Shown: positions 41,940 through 51,426, counted from the first letter of the stretch. The stretch is DNA of 64,000 bases from Burkholderiaceae bacterium (GCA_027493945.1 JAOSJU010000001.1:434001-498000), one strand, 5' to 3'. Notes: generated by a model not told the origin, from the letters alone. Made by a program: numbers and translations.

Positions 41940-43102
41940 GTGTAGTGTTCGATTCTTGACAAATCTTAAGGGATTGTGCTGATGCTCATGCTCTACTGCT
42001 GCAACCACAGGAGTCAGAGCGTGCGAGTTGCCCCGGCGATCGAGTTGAATGCGCAAGAGCAGGCCGAACTGACCCGCCTGTCGCGCGCGAAGACGACCAG
42101 CGTGCGATTGGCCGAGCGTGCGCGCATCGTCTTGCTGGCCGCGCAGGGGCTGCAGAACCGCGAGATCGCCGAGCAGTTGGGCATCGACCGCATGACCGCC
42201 GGGCGCTGGCGCCAGCGCTACCCGGCGTCGGGGCTCGAGGGGATCGAGCGCGACTTGCCGCGCGGCGCGCCGCCCGTGAAGGTGGATGCGGCGCGACTGG
42301 TCGAGCTGACCACGCAGACGACGCCCGAGGCGGCCACGCACTGGAGCACGCGCAAGATGGCCGCGGTGCTCGGCGTGGCCCCCAGCACGGTGATGCGCCA
42401 CTGGCAGGCCCATGGCCTGAAGCCGCGCACGGTGCGCGGATTCAAGATCTCGCGCGACCCGCAGTTCGTCGAGAAGCTCGAAGACATCGTCGGCCTGTAC
42501 ATGTCCCCGCCCGAGCACGCGATCGTGCTGTGCTGCGACGAGAAGAGCGAGTCCGGGCGCTCGATCGCACGCAGCCCGGGCTGCCGATGAAGAAGGGCCG
42601 CGCGCAGACGATGACGCACGACTACAAGCGTCACGGCACGACGACGCTGTTCGCCGCGCTCAACGTGCTCGATGGAAAGGTGATCGGCCAGTGCCACGAG
42701 CGACACACCCACGCCGAATGGCTGAAGTTCCTGCGCAGGATCGAGCGCGAGACACCCAAGGACAAGACCTTGCATCTGATTGCCGACAACTACGCCACCC
42801 ATAAGCACCCGGCGGTGCAGCAGTGGCTCGCCCGGCATCCGCGCATCGCCATGCACTTCACGCCGACCTCGGCGTCGTGGCTGAACATGGTCGAGCGGTT
42901 CTTCCGCGACCTGACCACCGAACGGCTGCGCCGAGGCGTGTTCACCAGCGTGCCGGAGTTGGTGGACGCGATCGACGGGTACGTTGCGCATCACAACACC
43001 GACCCCAAGCCGTTTATCTGGACGAAGAACGCGCGAGACATCCTGCAGAAGGTCATTCGGGCGAACTCGCGCTTAAGCGGCAAACAGAACGCAACACTGC
43101 AC
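41940..43102 (+). mobile_element. IS630-family insertion sequence, 1163 bp, in tadV
   Basis: The ends are imperfect inverted repeats (GTGTAGTGTT at the left and GTGCAGTGTT as the complement of the right end), flanked by the TA duplication at 41938-41939 and 43103-43104 that is characteristic of IS630/Tc1 elements. It contains one transposase gene on the plus strand, opposite to tadV. The transposase stop codon TAG (43103-43105) is formed by the duplicated TA and the next host base. Confidence 0.93.
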
Positions 43103-43105
43103 TAG
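42021..43105 (+). CDS. IS630-family transposase, one frame break
   Basis: The N-terminal helix-turn-helix region ([40 protein letters not shown]) is followed by the DDE domain: [10 protein letters not shown] (first D), [14 protein letters not shown] (second D) and [19 protein letters not shown] (E). Near 42549-42555 the frame shifts by one base (CDEKS then [19 protein letters not shown]). The GTG at 42021 gives [17 protein letters not shown], the usual start; an upstream ATG at 41976 is possible. Confidence 0.88.
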
Positions 43106-43245
43106 AACGTGCCAGCCGAGAGCGATTGCCCAGCCGGCGAGAATCAGGCTGTTCGGAATGCGACGCGATCGGATGTCGGTTGCGATCGCGCTGCCGAGCA
43201 GGATAGCGAGAAGGCCGCCCGGAACGGCGATGGCTGCGGGGTCGC

Positions 43246-43431
43246 TCATAGCCTGATCGCGTCAGCGACCTGGGCAGCGACGTAATCGAAGAAATTGCCG
43301 ACCGTCTCGCCGGTGTTGGTGACTGCAACGACGATCACCATCGCGATGAGTGCGCTGAGAAGGGCGTACTCGATCGATGTCACACCGAGCTGACGGCACG
43401 ACATCGTCGCGTATTTCGTCATGCGTCGCAT
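43246..43431 (-). CDS. Flp-family type IVb pilin 2
   Basis: About 61 residues. The Flp processing motif is QLG/VTSIEYALLSALIAMVIV, with Glu at +5 and Tyr at +6 of the mature pilin, followed by the hydrophobic helix. Its stop overlaps the tadV start (ATGA). The start is uncertain (43431 or 43422). Confidence 0.88.
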   Translation of the reverse strand: MRRMTKYATMSCRQLGVTSIEYALLSALIAMVIVVAVTNTGETVGNFFDYVAAQVADAIRL

Positions 43432-43534
43432 GGGAATCGGCTCCGGCACGTTGCTGATCGTTCCAGTTCGGGAGTGCGCCGGACGGGTTCTACCGGCTGC
43501 GTCGCCCGGCAGAACCCGCGTCGGTCGGGGTCGG

Positions 43535-43711
43535 TCAGGCCGTTGTTGCCGCGAGCTTGTCGGCGATGTACTTGAACACCTTGTTGAGGTTGTCGCCCAC
43601 GAAGGTGACCGAACCGATGATCACCACCGCGATCAGCGCAGCGATCAGCCCATACTCGATCGCGGTCACGCCTTCCTCTTCCTGCCAGAACTTCTTCACA
43701 AACTGAACCAT
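43535..43711 (-). CDS. flp: Flp-family type IVb pilin 1 (major pilin candidate)
   Basis: 58 residues, MVQFVKKFWQEEEG / VTAIEYGLIAALIAVVIIG: a short basic leader, cleavage after Gly, Glu at +5 and Tyr at +6, as in Flp pilins. The ATG at 43711 is preceded by AGGGAGA. It is the first gene of the Tad operon, the usual position for the major pilin. Confidence 0.94.
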   Translation of the reverse strand: MVQFVKKFWQEEEGVTAIEYGLIAALIAVVIIGSVTFVGDNLNKVFKYIADKLAATTA

Positions 43712-43828
43712 GGTCCATCTCCCTTCAAAATGAATTGCTGTCAGGCCAGCCACCCGCTGAGCGGCCGCCGATTCGTGACTCGAAGACTTTGTCTCAGCGT
43801 CCGAAACGCCCCCGTCAGTCGTGATGTC

Positions 43829-43857
43829 AATCTAACCACACCTTGACAACCGGACAA
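43829..43857 (-). promoter_or_regulatory. Candidate sigma-70 promoter for the Tad operon
   Basis: On the minus strand TTGTCC (43857-43852) and TAGATT (43834-43829) are separated by 17 bases, about 120 bases upstream of the flp start. This is the best -35/-10 pair I see in the 43712-44093 gap. The rest of that gap shows no gene. Confidence 0.4.
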
Positions 43858-44093
43858 GCCCTCTGCCCGGTAGATTTGCGCCATTTTCCGCAGTTTGTCG
43901 TATCGACTGGTCTTACAGCCGCCAAACGGCGTGAAGCTGTTCACGAACGCAGCAGCCGTCTGTCGCTTCAGGCACACTGCTTCATCGGAAGACGCACCCC
44001 TTCACCGGGCAGAAGGTGCATCCTACGGGCGCGCCCGGCAGCCTGGTTGACGAATCTCAAATCGGGTGCCAGCCAACGCAACACATCTCTCGC

Positions 44094-44658
44094 ATGAAGC
44101 ACGCGCTCTACGACTGGTGGGGGTTCAATGTCGCGCTGTTCGGACAGATTAACGGTCTTCACTGGCCGGCACTCGACACTTTGATGCTGATCGTGACGAC
44201 CCTCGGTCACCCCAATCTGTACCCGTTCTACCTGGCTGCGACTCTCTGGCAGGCGTGGCGGCGGACGAATGGTACCGCACTTCGAAATGCGCTGACCTTC
44301 GCGCTCGCATATCCGTTGGTGTCAGTGCTCGCAGTGCCCGCGCTCAAGCGCAGCTTCGACTTCCCCAGACCGCTCGCGGCGCTGGGCGCCGACGCGGTGA
44401 CCGTCGTCGGCAACCCCGACGCGGCGCACTCCTTCCCGTCCGGCCATGCGGCGTTCGCGGTGCTGCTCGCCGCGTCGCTGATGCCGAGGCGCCTCCAAAG
44501 GCGCGCGCTTCCTTCTCACCGCCTTCGCGGCGCTGGTCTGCCTGTCGCGGATCTCGGTCGGCGCGCACTTCCCCGCCGACGTGGTCGGCGGAGCATTGAT
44601 CGCGATTGCCGGCGTGGTGCTGGTTCACCGCCAACTGCCCCGGGGTGCGCGCGAATGA
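44094..44658 (+). CDS. PAP2 family phosphatase, apparent frameshift
   Basis: About 187 residues with the PAP2 motifs: KRSFDFPRP (motif 1), SFPSGHAAFAVLLAASLMP (motif 2, catalytic His) and RISVGAHFPADVVGGALIAI (motif 3). The last motif is one frame away; the break is near 44494 (CTCCAAAGG should be CTCAAAGG), giving RLKGARFLLTAFAALVCL. A membrane lipid phosphatase or undecaprenyl-pyrophosphate phosphatase is likely. Its stop overlaps the next start (ATGA). Confidence 0.85.
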
Positions 44659-45794
44659 AGACCTCCGTGCTCCGGGGAGAGACCATCGGCTCAGGGCGCG
44701 GCCTGGCAATCCTCGGGCTGGTTTTCGGGGCGTCCACGGTCGCGACCGTGGTGCTGGCGTCCATCATCGGCTCGCCGTTCGTGGTCTGGTTCGACGATGC
44801 GCCCATACTGCTGTTGGGCGTGCTGTTGATCCTCCTGTTCGCCGGCGTCGTTTGGGACGGGACCCTGCTGCTCGCGGGCCTGCTTGCCGAGACCGCATGG
44901 CGCGTCGGCCATCGCCGGACTCCGCCGCCCGTCACGGTCGAAGCCGTCCGCAGGGTGCGCTTTCTCAATTGCGGGTTCGGGCCGATCCCGATGCTGCTCA
45001 TCACTGCGATGGCGCTGCTCGGCACCTCGAACATCACGCTGATGAGCCTCGAATTACTGTCGGGGACGACGTACTGGCGCGACCCGTTCTTGTGGGGCTT
45101 CGAAGGCCCATTGCTTCAGCGGATCGCGGCGCTGCCGATCGATCCTGCCCTTTGGGACAGGCTCTATCACAGCTCATGGGGAATCGAGCTTGGCGCTGCG
45201 TTCGCGCTCGTCGTGATCGGACGCGGCGGCGGAGCGGTGCTCCGCTACTGCGTCACGATGGTCATCCTGTTCTATATCGGGCGCCTGCTCGGAATGCTGA
45301 ATCCGGTCATGGGGCCGGCCTTCTATCGCCCCGAGGTCTTCGCGTACCTAGAGGGATCGACGACGGCCGCAGTCATGCGACTGGTCGCGGGCGTGATGGC
45401 GACGCCAGCCGAGGCGGCGACGCGAACGAGCGGCATCCTGCTGGGAGGCATCTCGGCGATGCCGAGTCTGCACGTCGCGATGGTGACCGCCACCGCCTAC
45501 TGGCTGGCAGTGGTGGGCAGGTGGACGCTCTGCGTTACCGTGCCGTGGGTGCTGCTGGTCTGGACATCGACCGTGGTGCTGGGCTGGCACTACATCCTCG
45601 ACGGCGCGGGTGGCATCGTGCTTGCGTTCGCCTGCATCGCCCTCGCCCGGCGGCTGGTCGACCTGCTCGTGGATCGATGGCCTCTGCCGGCGCTCACCGC
45701 ACGACCCGCCACAGTCTCCAGCTCCGCTGGGTTGTCTGCAGCGCAAGGCACGGCGGCACGGAGCCGGTCAGCGAATTCTCGATCAGGTGCGTGA
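44655..45794 (+). CDS. PAP2/inositolphosphotransferase-like membrane protein
   Basis: 379 residues with about eight hydrophobic segments. The C-terminal half carries ISAMPSLHVAMVTATAYWL and VVLGWHYILDGAGGIVLAFA, which are PAP2 motifs 2 and 3 in the form seen in Aur1/Ipt1-like enzymes. These transfer or remove phospho-head groups on membrane lipids; the substrate is unknown. It is coupled to the preceding PAP2 gene. The last 101 bases overlap the 3' end of the convergent gene, so the natural C-terminus could be shorter. Confidence 0.82.
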   Translation: MKTSVLRGETIGSGRGLAILGLVFGASTVATVVLASIIGSPFVVWFDDAPILLLGVLLILLFAGVVWDGTLLLAGLLAETAWRVGHRRTPPPVTVEAVRRVRFLNCGFGPIPMLLITAMALLGTSNITLMSLELLSGTTYWRDPFLWGFEGPLLQRIAALPIDPALWDRLYHSSWGIELGAAFALVVIGRGGGAVLRYCVTMVILFYIGRLLGMLNPVMGPAFYRPEVFAYLEGSTTAAVMRLVAGVMATPAEAATRTSGILLGGISAMPSLHVAMVTATAYWLAVVGRWTLCVTVPWVLLVWTSTVVLGWHYILDGAGGIVLAFACIALARRLVDLLVDRWPLPALTARPATVSSSAGLSAAQGTAARSRSANSRSGA

Positions 45795-47195
45795 AGTCGT
45801 AACCGTGCAGACGCTCGCAGTCGAGCCCGCCTTCTCCCAGATCCTTGACGACGCGCTGCAACGCCGGATCGAGCGCCCCGATCTCGAAAGCCGGCGCCAC
45901 CCGAACCCGCCCGGGATTCACGAACAGAATGCTGTAGGCAGCCTCGGTGAACCCGGAGAACACCACCGATCCGGTCGGCAAGTCGAACCGCGGAAGCGCC
46001 GCGTAGGCGGGAATGTTCATCGAGAACAGCGACATGGTGCTTGCCGCCAGCGCAACCGCTGCGCAGCGGATCCTGGGGTGCCAAGCCGGTCGAGCTCGCG
46101 CAGGGCAGAGAGGATGTAGAGCGCCAGCAACGGCAGCACGACGCCACCGTAGCGCGCCTGGTTCGACAACGCGAAATAGCCGGCCAGCAGCAGCAGGCGC
46201 GCGTCGGCGCGTCCTCGCCCGAACGACCAGGCCGCGCCGAGCGCCAACATCATGGCCAGCGGATGCAGCATGAGGTTGGCGATGCTCATGTTTTCGCTGA
46301 CCTCCATCCCGGAGATGCGGTTGCCAACCTGTTCGAGCGTCCAGGCGATCGCCCGGAGCGGTTGCCCGTCGGCGAGCCAGAACCACATCGCGACCCACGC
46401 CGCCGACAGCAATATGAACAGCGCGGCGCGCGTGCGCCGTCGCAACGGCAGCAGGATCACCGCCGGGAAATACAGCGCCGCGAGCCAGTAGCCGGATCCG
46501 AGCAGCAATCCCGCCACGGCCCAGGTTACCGCGCCAGCCCGGCCGCGCACCAGCAGCGCAGCCAGGGCCCAGATCGTCATGAAGATCTCGGGACGAGCGA
46601 GGAAGAGGCGGCTGCCCATCAGCAGCAACGCCGCGACGAGCGCGGCCAGCACCAATGGCCCCGCCATCGGCTGTCCGGCAAGTAACCTGTAACCGGCCAG
46701 CACGAACACTAGCACGAAACTGGCCAACGCGAGCGACTGCATCATCCACATGGCCGATGCGGGTCCGAACGCCCTGGCCAGAGCGCCGACCAACGCATCG
46801 AAGCCAGGATAGAGGCTCACCGGCGGCAACGCGCTGTAGACGTACATGTCGGCGTAGCCCCCCGGCCAGAATGCCGAAGCGATGTGGCGTAGCAGGTCGT
46901 CCGACGCGGTAGGCGGGGTCATCAGCAGTTTCGCCACGAGAACCAGCATCGGCACGCCGAGCAGCAGCCAGTCGTTGCGCTCCAGCAGCCCTTCCAGCGT
47001 GTCGAGAAAGCGTTCGTGGTTCGCCCAGACCAGCAGCAGGATCGGGATTGCCCCGATCCCCGAGCCGCTGTCGATGCTGCGCGCGAGCATCACTGTGCCC
47101 AGCGCCAGCGTCGCCAGCACCGCCACCCTGTTGACCGGGTTCGGCGAATAGATGTCCAAAAGCGACCTTACGCGGCCGAGAATCGCGACAATCAT
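45694..47195 (-). CDS. Polytopic membrane protein C, GT-C-like, apparent frameshift
   Basis: About 500 residues with roughly ten hydrophobic helices, beginning MIVAILGRVRSLLDIYSPNP. An external loop follows TASDDLLRHIASAFWPGGYA, with acidic residues as in GT-C enzymes. The frame breaks at a G run at 46076-46079 (LGTP should continue RIRCAAVALAASTMSLFSMN, needing one more C on the coding strand). The C-terminal soluble part contains DLGEGGLDCERLHGYDFTHL. Function unknown. It is divergent from the GT2 gene at 47277. Confidence 0.7.
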
Positions 47196-47276
47196 CGCCT
47201 GCTCCGTGAAATCGTGCAGCCCGCAATTCTGCCGAGCCGCGCAGCATCAGGCAAAATCGCCCGACGCGGGAATCCG

Positions 47277-48269
47277 ATGAACATGACCGACCGCCCCGTC
47301 GCGCCCACTCCGACCGCAACGCTCGCGGCGCCGCCTCCGGCGGCGCTCAGCATCGCGGTGCTCGTCCCCTGCCATGACGAGGCACTCACCGTCGCGACCG
47401 TGGTGGACGCCTTCCGCCGCGCGCTGCCCGGCGCCATCGTCTACGTCTACGACAACCGTTCCACCGACGGCACCGCCGCCGCGGCCGAAGCCGCCGGCGC
47501 CGTGGTGCGTCGCGAGAACTGGCCCGGCAAGGGCAACGTAGTGCGCCGGATGTTCGCCGACATCGATGCCGATGTCTATCTGCTGGTGGACGGCGACGGC
47601 ACCTACGACGCGTCGGTGGCACCCGCCATGATCGCGGCGCTGGTCGACGAGCAGCTCGACATGGTCGTCGCCAAGCGGCGCGGCGTCTACGACGAGGCGC
47701 ATCGCCGCGGACACGGACTGGGCAACCGCGTGTTCAACCGCTTCTACCGCGCGATCTTCGGCCCGGAGTTCCGCGACATCTTCTCCGGATATCGTGCTTT
47801 CTCGCGCCGCTTCGTGAAGTCGTTCCCGGCGATCTCGAGCGGCTTCGAGATCGAGACCGAGATGTCGGTACACGCGAGCCAGCTCAGGCTGCCGGTGGCC
47901 GAAATCGAGGCCGACTACGACGCACGGCCCGAGGGTTCGTCGAGCAAGCTGAGCACCGTCCGCGACGCGATCCGGATCTTCGGAATGATGGCCTTGCTCT
48001 ACAAGGAGATCCGCCCGGCGCGCTTCTTCGGCCTCGTTGCGGCGGCGCTCGTGGGCGTGGCGGTGGTGCTCGGCGTTCCGCTGGTCGAGACCTGGCTCGA
48101 GACCGGCCTCGTGCCGCGGTTTCCTACCGCGATCCTGGCCACCGGCCTGATGGTCCTGGCCGGCATTGCACTCACCTGCGGACTGATCCTCGACAGCGTG
48201 GCGCGGGGGCGGCTGGAACAGAAGCGGTTCGCGTATCTTGCGCAGGGTGGTGATCGGGCAGCGCGATGA
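47277..48269 (+). CDS. Family 2 glycosyltransferase, dolichyl-phosphate sugar synthase-like
   Basis: 330 residues. The core motifs are IAVLVPCHDEALTVATVV, YVYDNRSTDGTAAAA and YLLVDGDGTYDASVAPAM; the acceptor-side motif is FRDIFSGYRAFSRRFVKSFP. Two C-terminal hydrophobic helices (VAAALVGVAVVLGVPLVETW and AILATGLMVLAGIALTCGLI) anchor it. The stop overlaps an ATG of a methyltransferase-like remnant. ATG 47277 is used; 47283 is also possible. A fragment of a close copy of its 3' end occurs at 51471-51529. Confidence 0.9.
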   Translation: MNMTDRPVAPTPTATLAAPPPAALSIAVLVPCHDEALTVATVVDAFRRALPGAIVYVYDNRSTDGTAAAAEAAGAVVRRENWPGKGNVVRRMFADIDADVYLLVDGDGTYDASVAPAMIAALVDEQLDMVVAKRRGVYDEAHRRGHGLGNRVFNRFYRAIFGPEFRDIFSGYRAFSRRFVKSFPAISSGFEIETEMSVHASQLRLPVAEIEADYDARPEGSSSKLSTVRDAIRIFGMMALLYKEIRPARFFGLVAAALVGVAVVLGVPLVETWLETGLVPRFPTAILATGLMVLAGIALTCGLILDSVARGRLEQKRFAYLAQGGDRAAR

Positions 48270-48337
48270 CTGAAGAGAGGCTCAGCTACTCCGGCATCCG
48301 TACAATGGATTTGCCCCAGCGCGCTGCCAGACCGTGA
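48266..48337 (+). pseudogene. Truncated 5' end of a GT2-coupled gene, perhaps a methyltransferase
   Basis: The ATG overlaps the GT2 stop (ATGA) and encodes MTEERLSYSGIRTMD before an early stop. The same arrangement follows the GT2 remnant at 51526 (MTEDTFRYT). Openings of this kind (YSG followed by N-terminal helix) are common in methyltransferases next to such GT2 genes, so this is probably the remaining start of a lost gene. It is short and the assignment is tentative. Confidence 0.4.
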
Positions 48338-48388
48338 TTATGGCGCGTTCGCACCACCATCGCTTGCCTCCTCGGAACCCGCTCGCGC

Positions 48389-48802
48389 CTAGGCACCGAA
48401 CGCGAAGTGCCGGTAGCCGAGGAAGCTGAAGACCATCGAAACGGCCGTGGCCGCAAGGATCGCAGCGACCGTGCCCATGCCGTAGCCCACTCCGACCAGG
48501 AACAGCAGGTAGTTGAGCAGCGCCGCGACTGCGACCACCAGCGCGTACCGCCCGAGGCTCGACTGCGGGGCCGTGACCCTGAACGAGAACGCACGGTTGA
48601 GCCACCACGTGACCAGCATCGCCGCGACGATCGCCGGAGGGCGCGCGGCGAACGGCGGCATCGACGCGATCCGCTCGAGCCCGACCGTCAGGCCGGTGTC
48701 GATCGCGAAGCCAAGCAACCCCACGAGGCCAAACCGCAGGAACTGCCCGGCGAGGTCGGACAGACGGGCGTCACGTTTCCCGACTGACCAGGGGGATGTC
48801 AC
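48389..48802 (-). CDS. GtrA family membrane protein 1
   Basis: About 137 residues with four transmembrane helices and the GtrA start QFLRFGLVGLLGFAIDTGLT, then RPPAIVAAMLVTWWLNRAFS and the C-terminal AVSMVFSFLGYRHFAFG. GtrA proteins are thought to flip polyprenyl-phosphate sugars made by GtrB-type GT2 enzymes; a GT2 gene is adjacent and convergent. The start is uncertain (GTG 48802 or ATG 48847). Confidence 0.85.
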   Translation of the reverse strand: MTSPWSVGKRDARLSDLAGQFLRFGLVGLLGFAIDTGLTVGLERIASMPPFAARPPAIVAAMLVTWWLNRAFSFRVTAPQSSLGRYALVVAVAALLNYLLFLVGVGYGMGTVAAILAATAVSMVFSFLGYRHFAFGA

Positions 48803-48868
48803 TCGACGACCCGCCGGTCCCCCTTCGTTGCAGCCGATTCGGGGCAAGGCGGTGGCCCGCCGCGCCCG

Positions 48869-50043
48869 CTACTGCACCAGCCTCGGGGGCACGTGAACCC
48901 CCATGTAAGGCCCTGTGCCCCCCCTCGGATCCCGGAATCGTGCAATTGGTTGCGAAGCTCACCACCATGCAGAACTTGTCGATTCCCTTGCCCTTGTCGT
49001 CGACACCTCCGGGCAGCGGGCCCTCGTGCGGTGGCTTCTCGGGGTAGTACTCGCAGGTCCCCTTCGTCTTGATGACGTCGTAGACATGGAGGCACGCCCA
49101 GCTGATGATCGGCGTAAACCCTTTCTTGTTCAACTTGTCGTCGGCAACGATCGGAAAGATCACATCCCTTCCGGTGAGGTGGAGGTCTGCCGTGTCATAG
49201 ACCGTCGCCTCGACACCAGGCTGGATCCAGATGTTCTGGCCGACCGACAGCACGGTCTGGTTCCCGCCTTCGAGCAAGGCGCGGATGCTCGGCACGTTGT
49301 TCAGTTCGTTCTCGAAGGTGGTCCACTGCCCGCAGTTGCACCCGTTGCAGTGCGTGCCGCTCGCCGCACCGCTCGCCACGACGAACTTCAGCGGCCCATT
49401 GGCGCCGAGCACGGGGCCATCGTCGAAGGGATCGGACGGATTTCCGATGTTCCACACCCCTCCGGCAGCTGTCAGCAAGCATTCCGATACTGCCACCGGC
49501 GCGAGCGCCCCGATCCCCGCGTTCTTCGGCAGCGACACCACGGCCGTGGCAGTGGCTCCGGCGTCCATCTCGTTTACGCCAAGGAGCGTGCCAAACAGCA
49601 TTGCTACCGGACCGGCGTTCTCCCCTGCTTTCTTCGCGATGCTCGCCCGAAGCGCGGGCAGGTCGTTCGCGCCCGGCGCCCGGGCCGTGTCGGGATCGAA
49701 GTTATGGTTCTTGAAATCCCACCAGCCCGGTACCACCGAGCCGGTCGCAAGCTTCACGTTCTCCGCATAGTTGATATCGATCGCCTTGGTGCCCTCCTGG
49801 ACCGCCTTGGCCCAGTTCGGCTTGCCCGCTGCCGGGGGGAACAAATGCCCAGCGCCAGCCAGCGCTGTGGCATCGGAGCCGTTCTGCAGTTCGTTGTCCA
49901 CCACCAGCCAGCGGCCGAAGTCGATCGCGAAGGCGGCAATTCCGGAGCAGCACGACCAAGGTGAGACCGACGATGATCGCGACCGCGCCTCGCTGGCTGC
50001 GCGGCCCAACGCATCTGGCTCTCGCATGCATCTTATTCTTCAT
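48869..50043 (-). CDS. tadG: TadG-like pilus-associated protein, two apparent frameshifts
   Basis: About 390 residues. The N-terminal TadG segment (QRGAVAIIVGLTLVVLL) should continue GIAAFAIDFGRWLVVDNELQ; the break is one extra C near 49940. The middle contains NGSDATALAGAGHLFPPAAG, typical of TadG-type pseudopilins. At the 3' end a run of seven G near 48928 breaks the frame; corrected, the protein ends TGPYMGVHVPPRLVQ at 48869. It is the third gene of a tadE-like, tadE, tadG set separated from the main Tad locus. Confidence 0.82.
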
Positions 50044-50059
50044 GGGGTCTCGCTCCCGC

Positions 50060-50572
50060 TCACTCATACTTCATTACTGCAGTAGAACGCATGGTTCCGA
50101 GATCGAGGGATGCCGCAATTCCGAGCACCCCCAGAACTCCGATCACACTCTCGATCGGACCGTGGTAGGTGTACTCGACCGAGACTTTCAGCAAGGTCTT
50201 GTCCAGCTCGGTCGCAGACGCGCTAAACGGGACCACCGCCTGACTCTTGATCTCGCCCGGTACCACGGCGGTGACAGCGCATGCGTTGCTGGCGCCCAGG
50301 GAAATCATCTTGTTCTGGCAGAAGTTCGTTGCAACTGCCTCGACCTCCGCCTTGGTCAAGCGGGGATTGCGCAGCACGATGCCGGCACGTGCCGCCTCAC
50401 GCGCGGCATTCGTGACCATCGCTTTGTCGTAGACCATGAAGCCGAAATCGATCACGCCGACCAGGACGACCAGGAGAATTGGCAGCACGAGCGCGAACTC
50501 GACGATCGCAGCGCCGCCGCTGCGCCGCGCGTTGCTCGCCGGTGTGGTCAGAATCGAAATGTGGCTACTCAT
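50060..50572 (-). CDS. tadE: TadE family pseudopilin
   Basis: 170 residues. The prepilin-like motif G/AAIVEFALVLPILLVVL, with Glu at +5, begins a single N-terminal helix, followed by FGFMVYDKAMVTNAAREAAR, the TadE signature. The C-terminal part is periplasmic. Its start overlaps the stop of the upstream paralogue. Confidence 0.9.
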   Translation of the reverse strand: MSSHISILTTPASNARRSGGAAIVEFALVLPILLVVLVGVIDFGFMVYDKAMVTNAAREAARAGIVLRNPRLTKAEVEAVATNFCQNKMISLGASNACAVTAVVPGEIKSQAVVPFSASATELDKTLLKVSVEYTYHGPIESVIGVLGVLGIAASLDLGTMRSTAVMKYE

Positions 50573-51131
50573 ACTTCATCGTCGCTGTCGAAGCCATCGG
50601 GCCAAGCACCAGGGGCGACCCCGTTATCAGAGCCATCAGCGAAACCACTGGCCCCTGATAGGTGTAACTGACGGTGACCGTCAATTCGCTAACCAGGCTC
50701 GCAATCGGGTTGGGGACGGTGGCTGTAGCCGTGCAGACGCTGCTTCCGATGAGCGTGATGGTCAACGGCGTGCGAGGACCGGATGCGGGCCGGGTGTAGC
50801 AGTAGTCAGTCGCGATCTCCTCGATCTTCGCCTTCGTCGCTCGCGGCTCGCGCGCCATGATGCCCGCTCGTACTGCCTCGCGCGCGGCATTGGTGATCAT
50901 GGCCTTGTTGTAGAGCATCAGGCCGAAGTCGACAATGCCGGCAAAAATGACCAGCAGGAGCGGCAGGAGAATTGCGAACTCGACCGCCGACACCCCCCGC
51001 ATCGAAGCGCGACCCGGCCGCAAATCCGGCCCCACTCGGCTTCTCGCGGCGCGCCAACGCCGGCCGGCGAGCACGCGCGCCAGCGCTCCGCCGCCCTCTG
51101 GGCAACACGCCCGATCATCTGGCAAACCCAT
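50565..51131 (-). CDS. TadE/TadF-like pseudopilin, paralogue of the next gene
   Basis: 188 residues from ATG 51131; a start at ATG 51002 (MRGVSAVEFAILLPLLL) would fit the usual short leader better. The motif G/VSAVEF has Glu at +5; FGLMLYNKAMITNAAREAVR mirrors TadE. Both this and tadE end with nearly the same residues (MASTATMKYE, MRSTAVMKYE), indicating tandem duplication. Confidence 0.87.
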   Translation of the reverse strand: MGLPDDRACCPEGGGALARVLAGRRWRAARSRVGPDLRPGRASMRGVSAVEFAILLPLLLVIFAGIVDFGLMLYNKAMITNAAREAVRAGIMAREPRATKAKIEEIATDYCYTRPASGPRTPLTITLIGSSVCTATATVPNPIASLVSELTVTVSYTYQGPVVSLMALITGSPLVLGPMASTATMKYE

Positions 51132-51426
51132 GTTGCGTTCCCTAGGCCTTCTACGGTTGTCAGTCTATCCAGTAGATCTCACGCGCGTCACGGAAGAAAT
51201 GCACGGCCCGTCGCGACTGCCGCCCGGTCCTGTGCAACGCACCCGTCGACACGCGGCATGACCATGCGGACCCGCCTCAAACCCCGCGCCAAGGCAGGTT
51301 CCAACGGTCGGGCGAATATCACTCACTTCCGCATCAAGACAGCGTGACTTCGATCAACCAACAGTACCAAATCCCTACCCTGACCGCCCCCCGGGCACGA
51401 AAGCCCGGACGGCCAGCGCCCCACTT

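Larger units (their letters stand above)
41479..43249 (-). pseudogene. tadV: Prepilin peptidase TadV (A24), interrupted by IS630-type element
   Basis: The N-terminal part (43249 down to 43105) encodes MSDPAAIAVPGGLLAILLGS and AIATDIRSRRIPNSLILAGW with the first catalytic aspartate (TD). The C-terminal part (41937 down to 41479) contains FYLLRIMGAGDVKLMSVVGM with the second catalytic Asp in GAGD. Removing 41940-43102 and one TA copy joins them in frame as HVLGPAGHWSFDANQ. So the gene is split cleanly and would be restored by precise excision. TadV processes Flp prepilins, so this insertion should block pilus formation unless another peptidase substitutes. Confidence 0.93.

Noticed and set aside
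51391..51408. Hairpin CCGGGC...GCCCGG as a terminator downstream of a gene
   Set aside because: There is no T run on either strand and no intact gene ends next to it.
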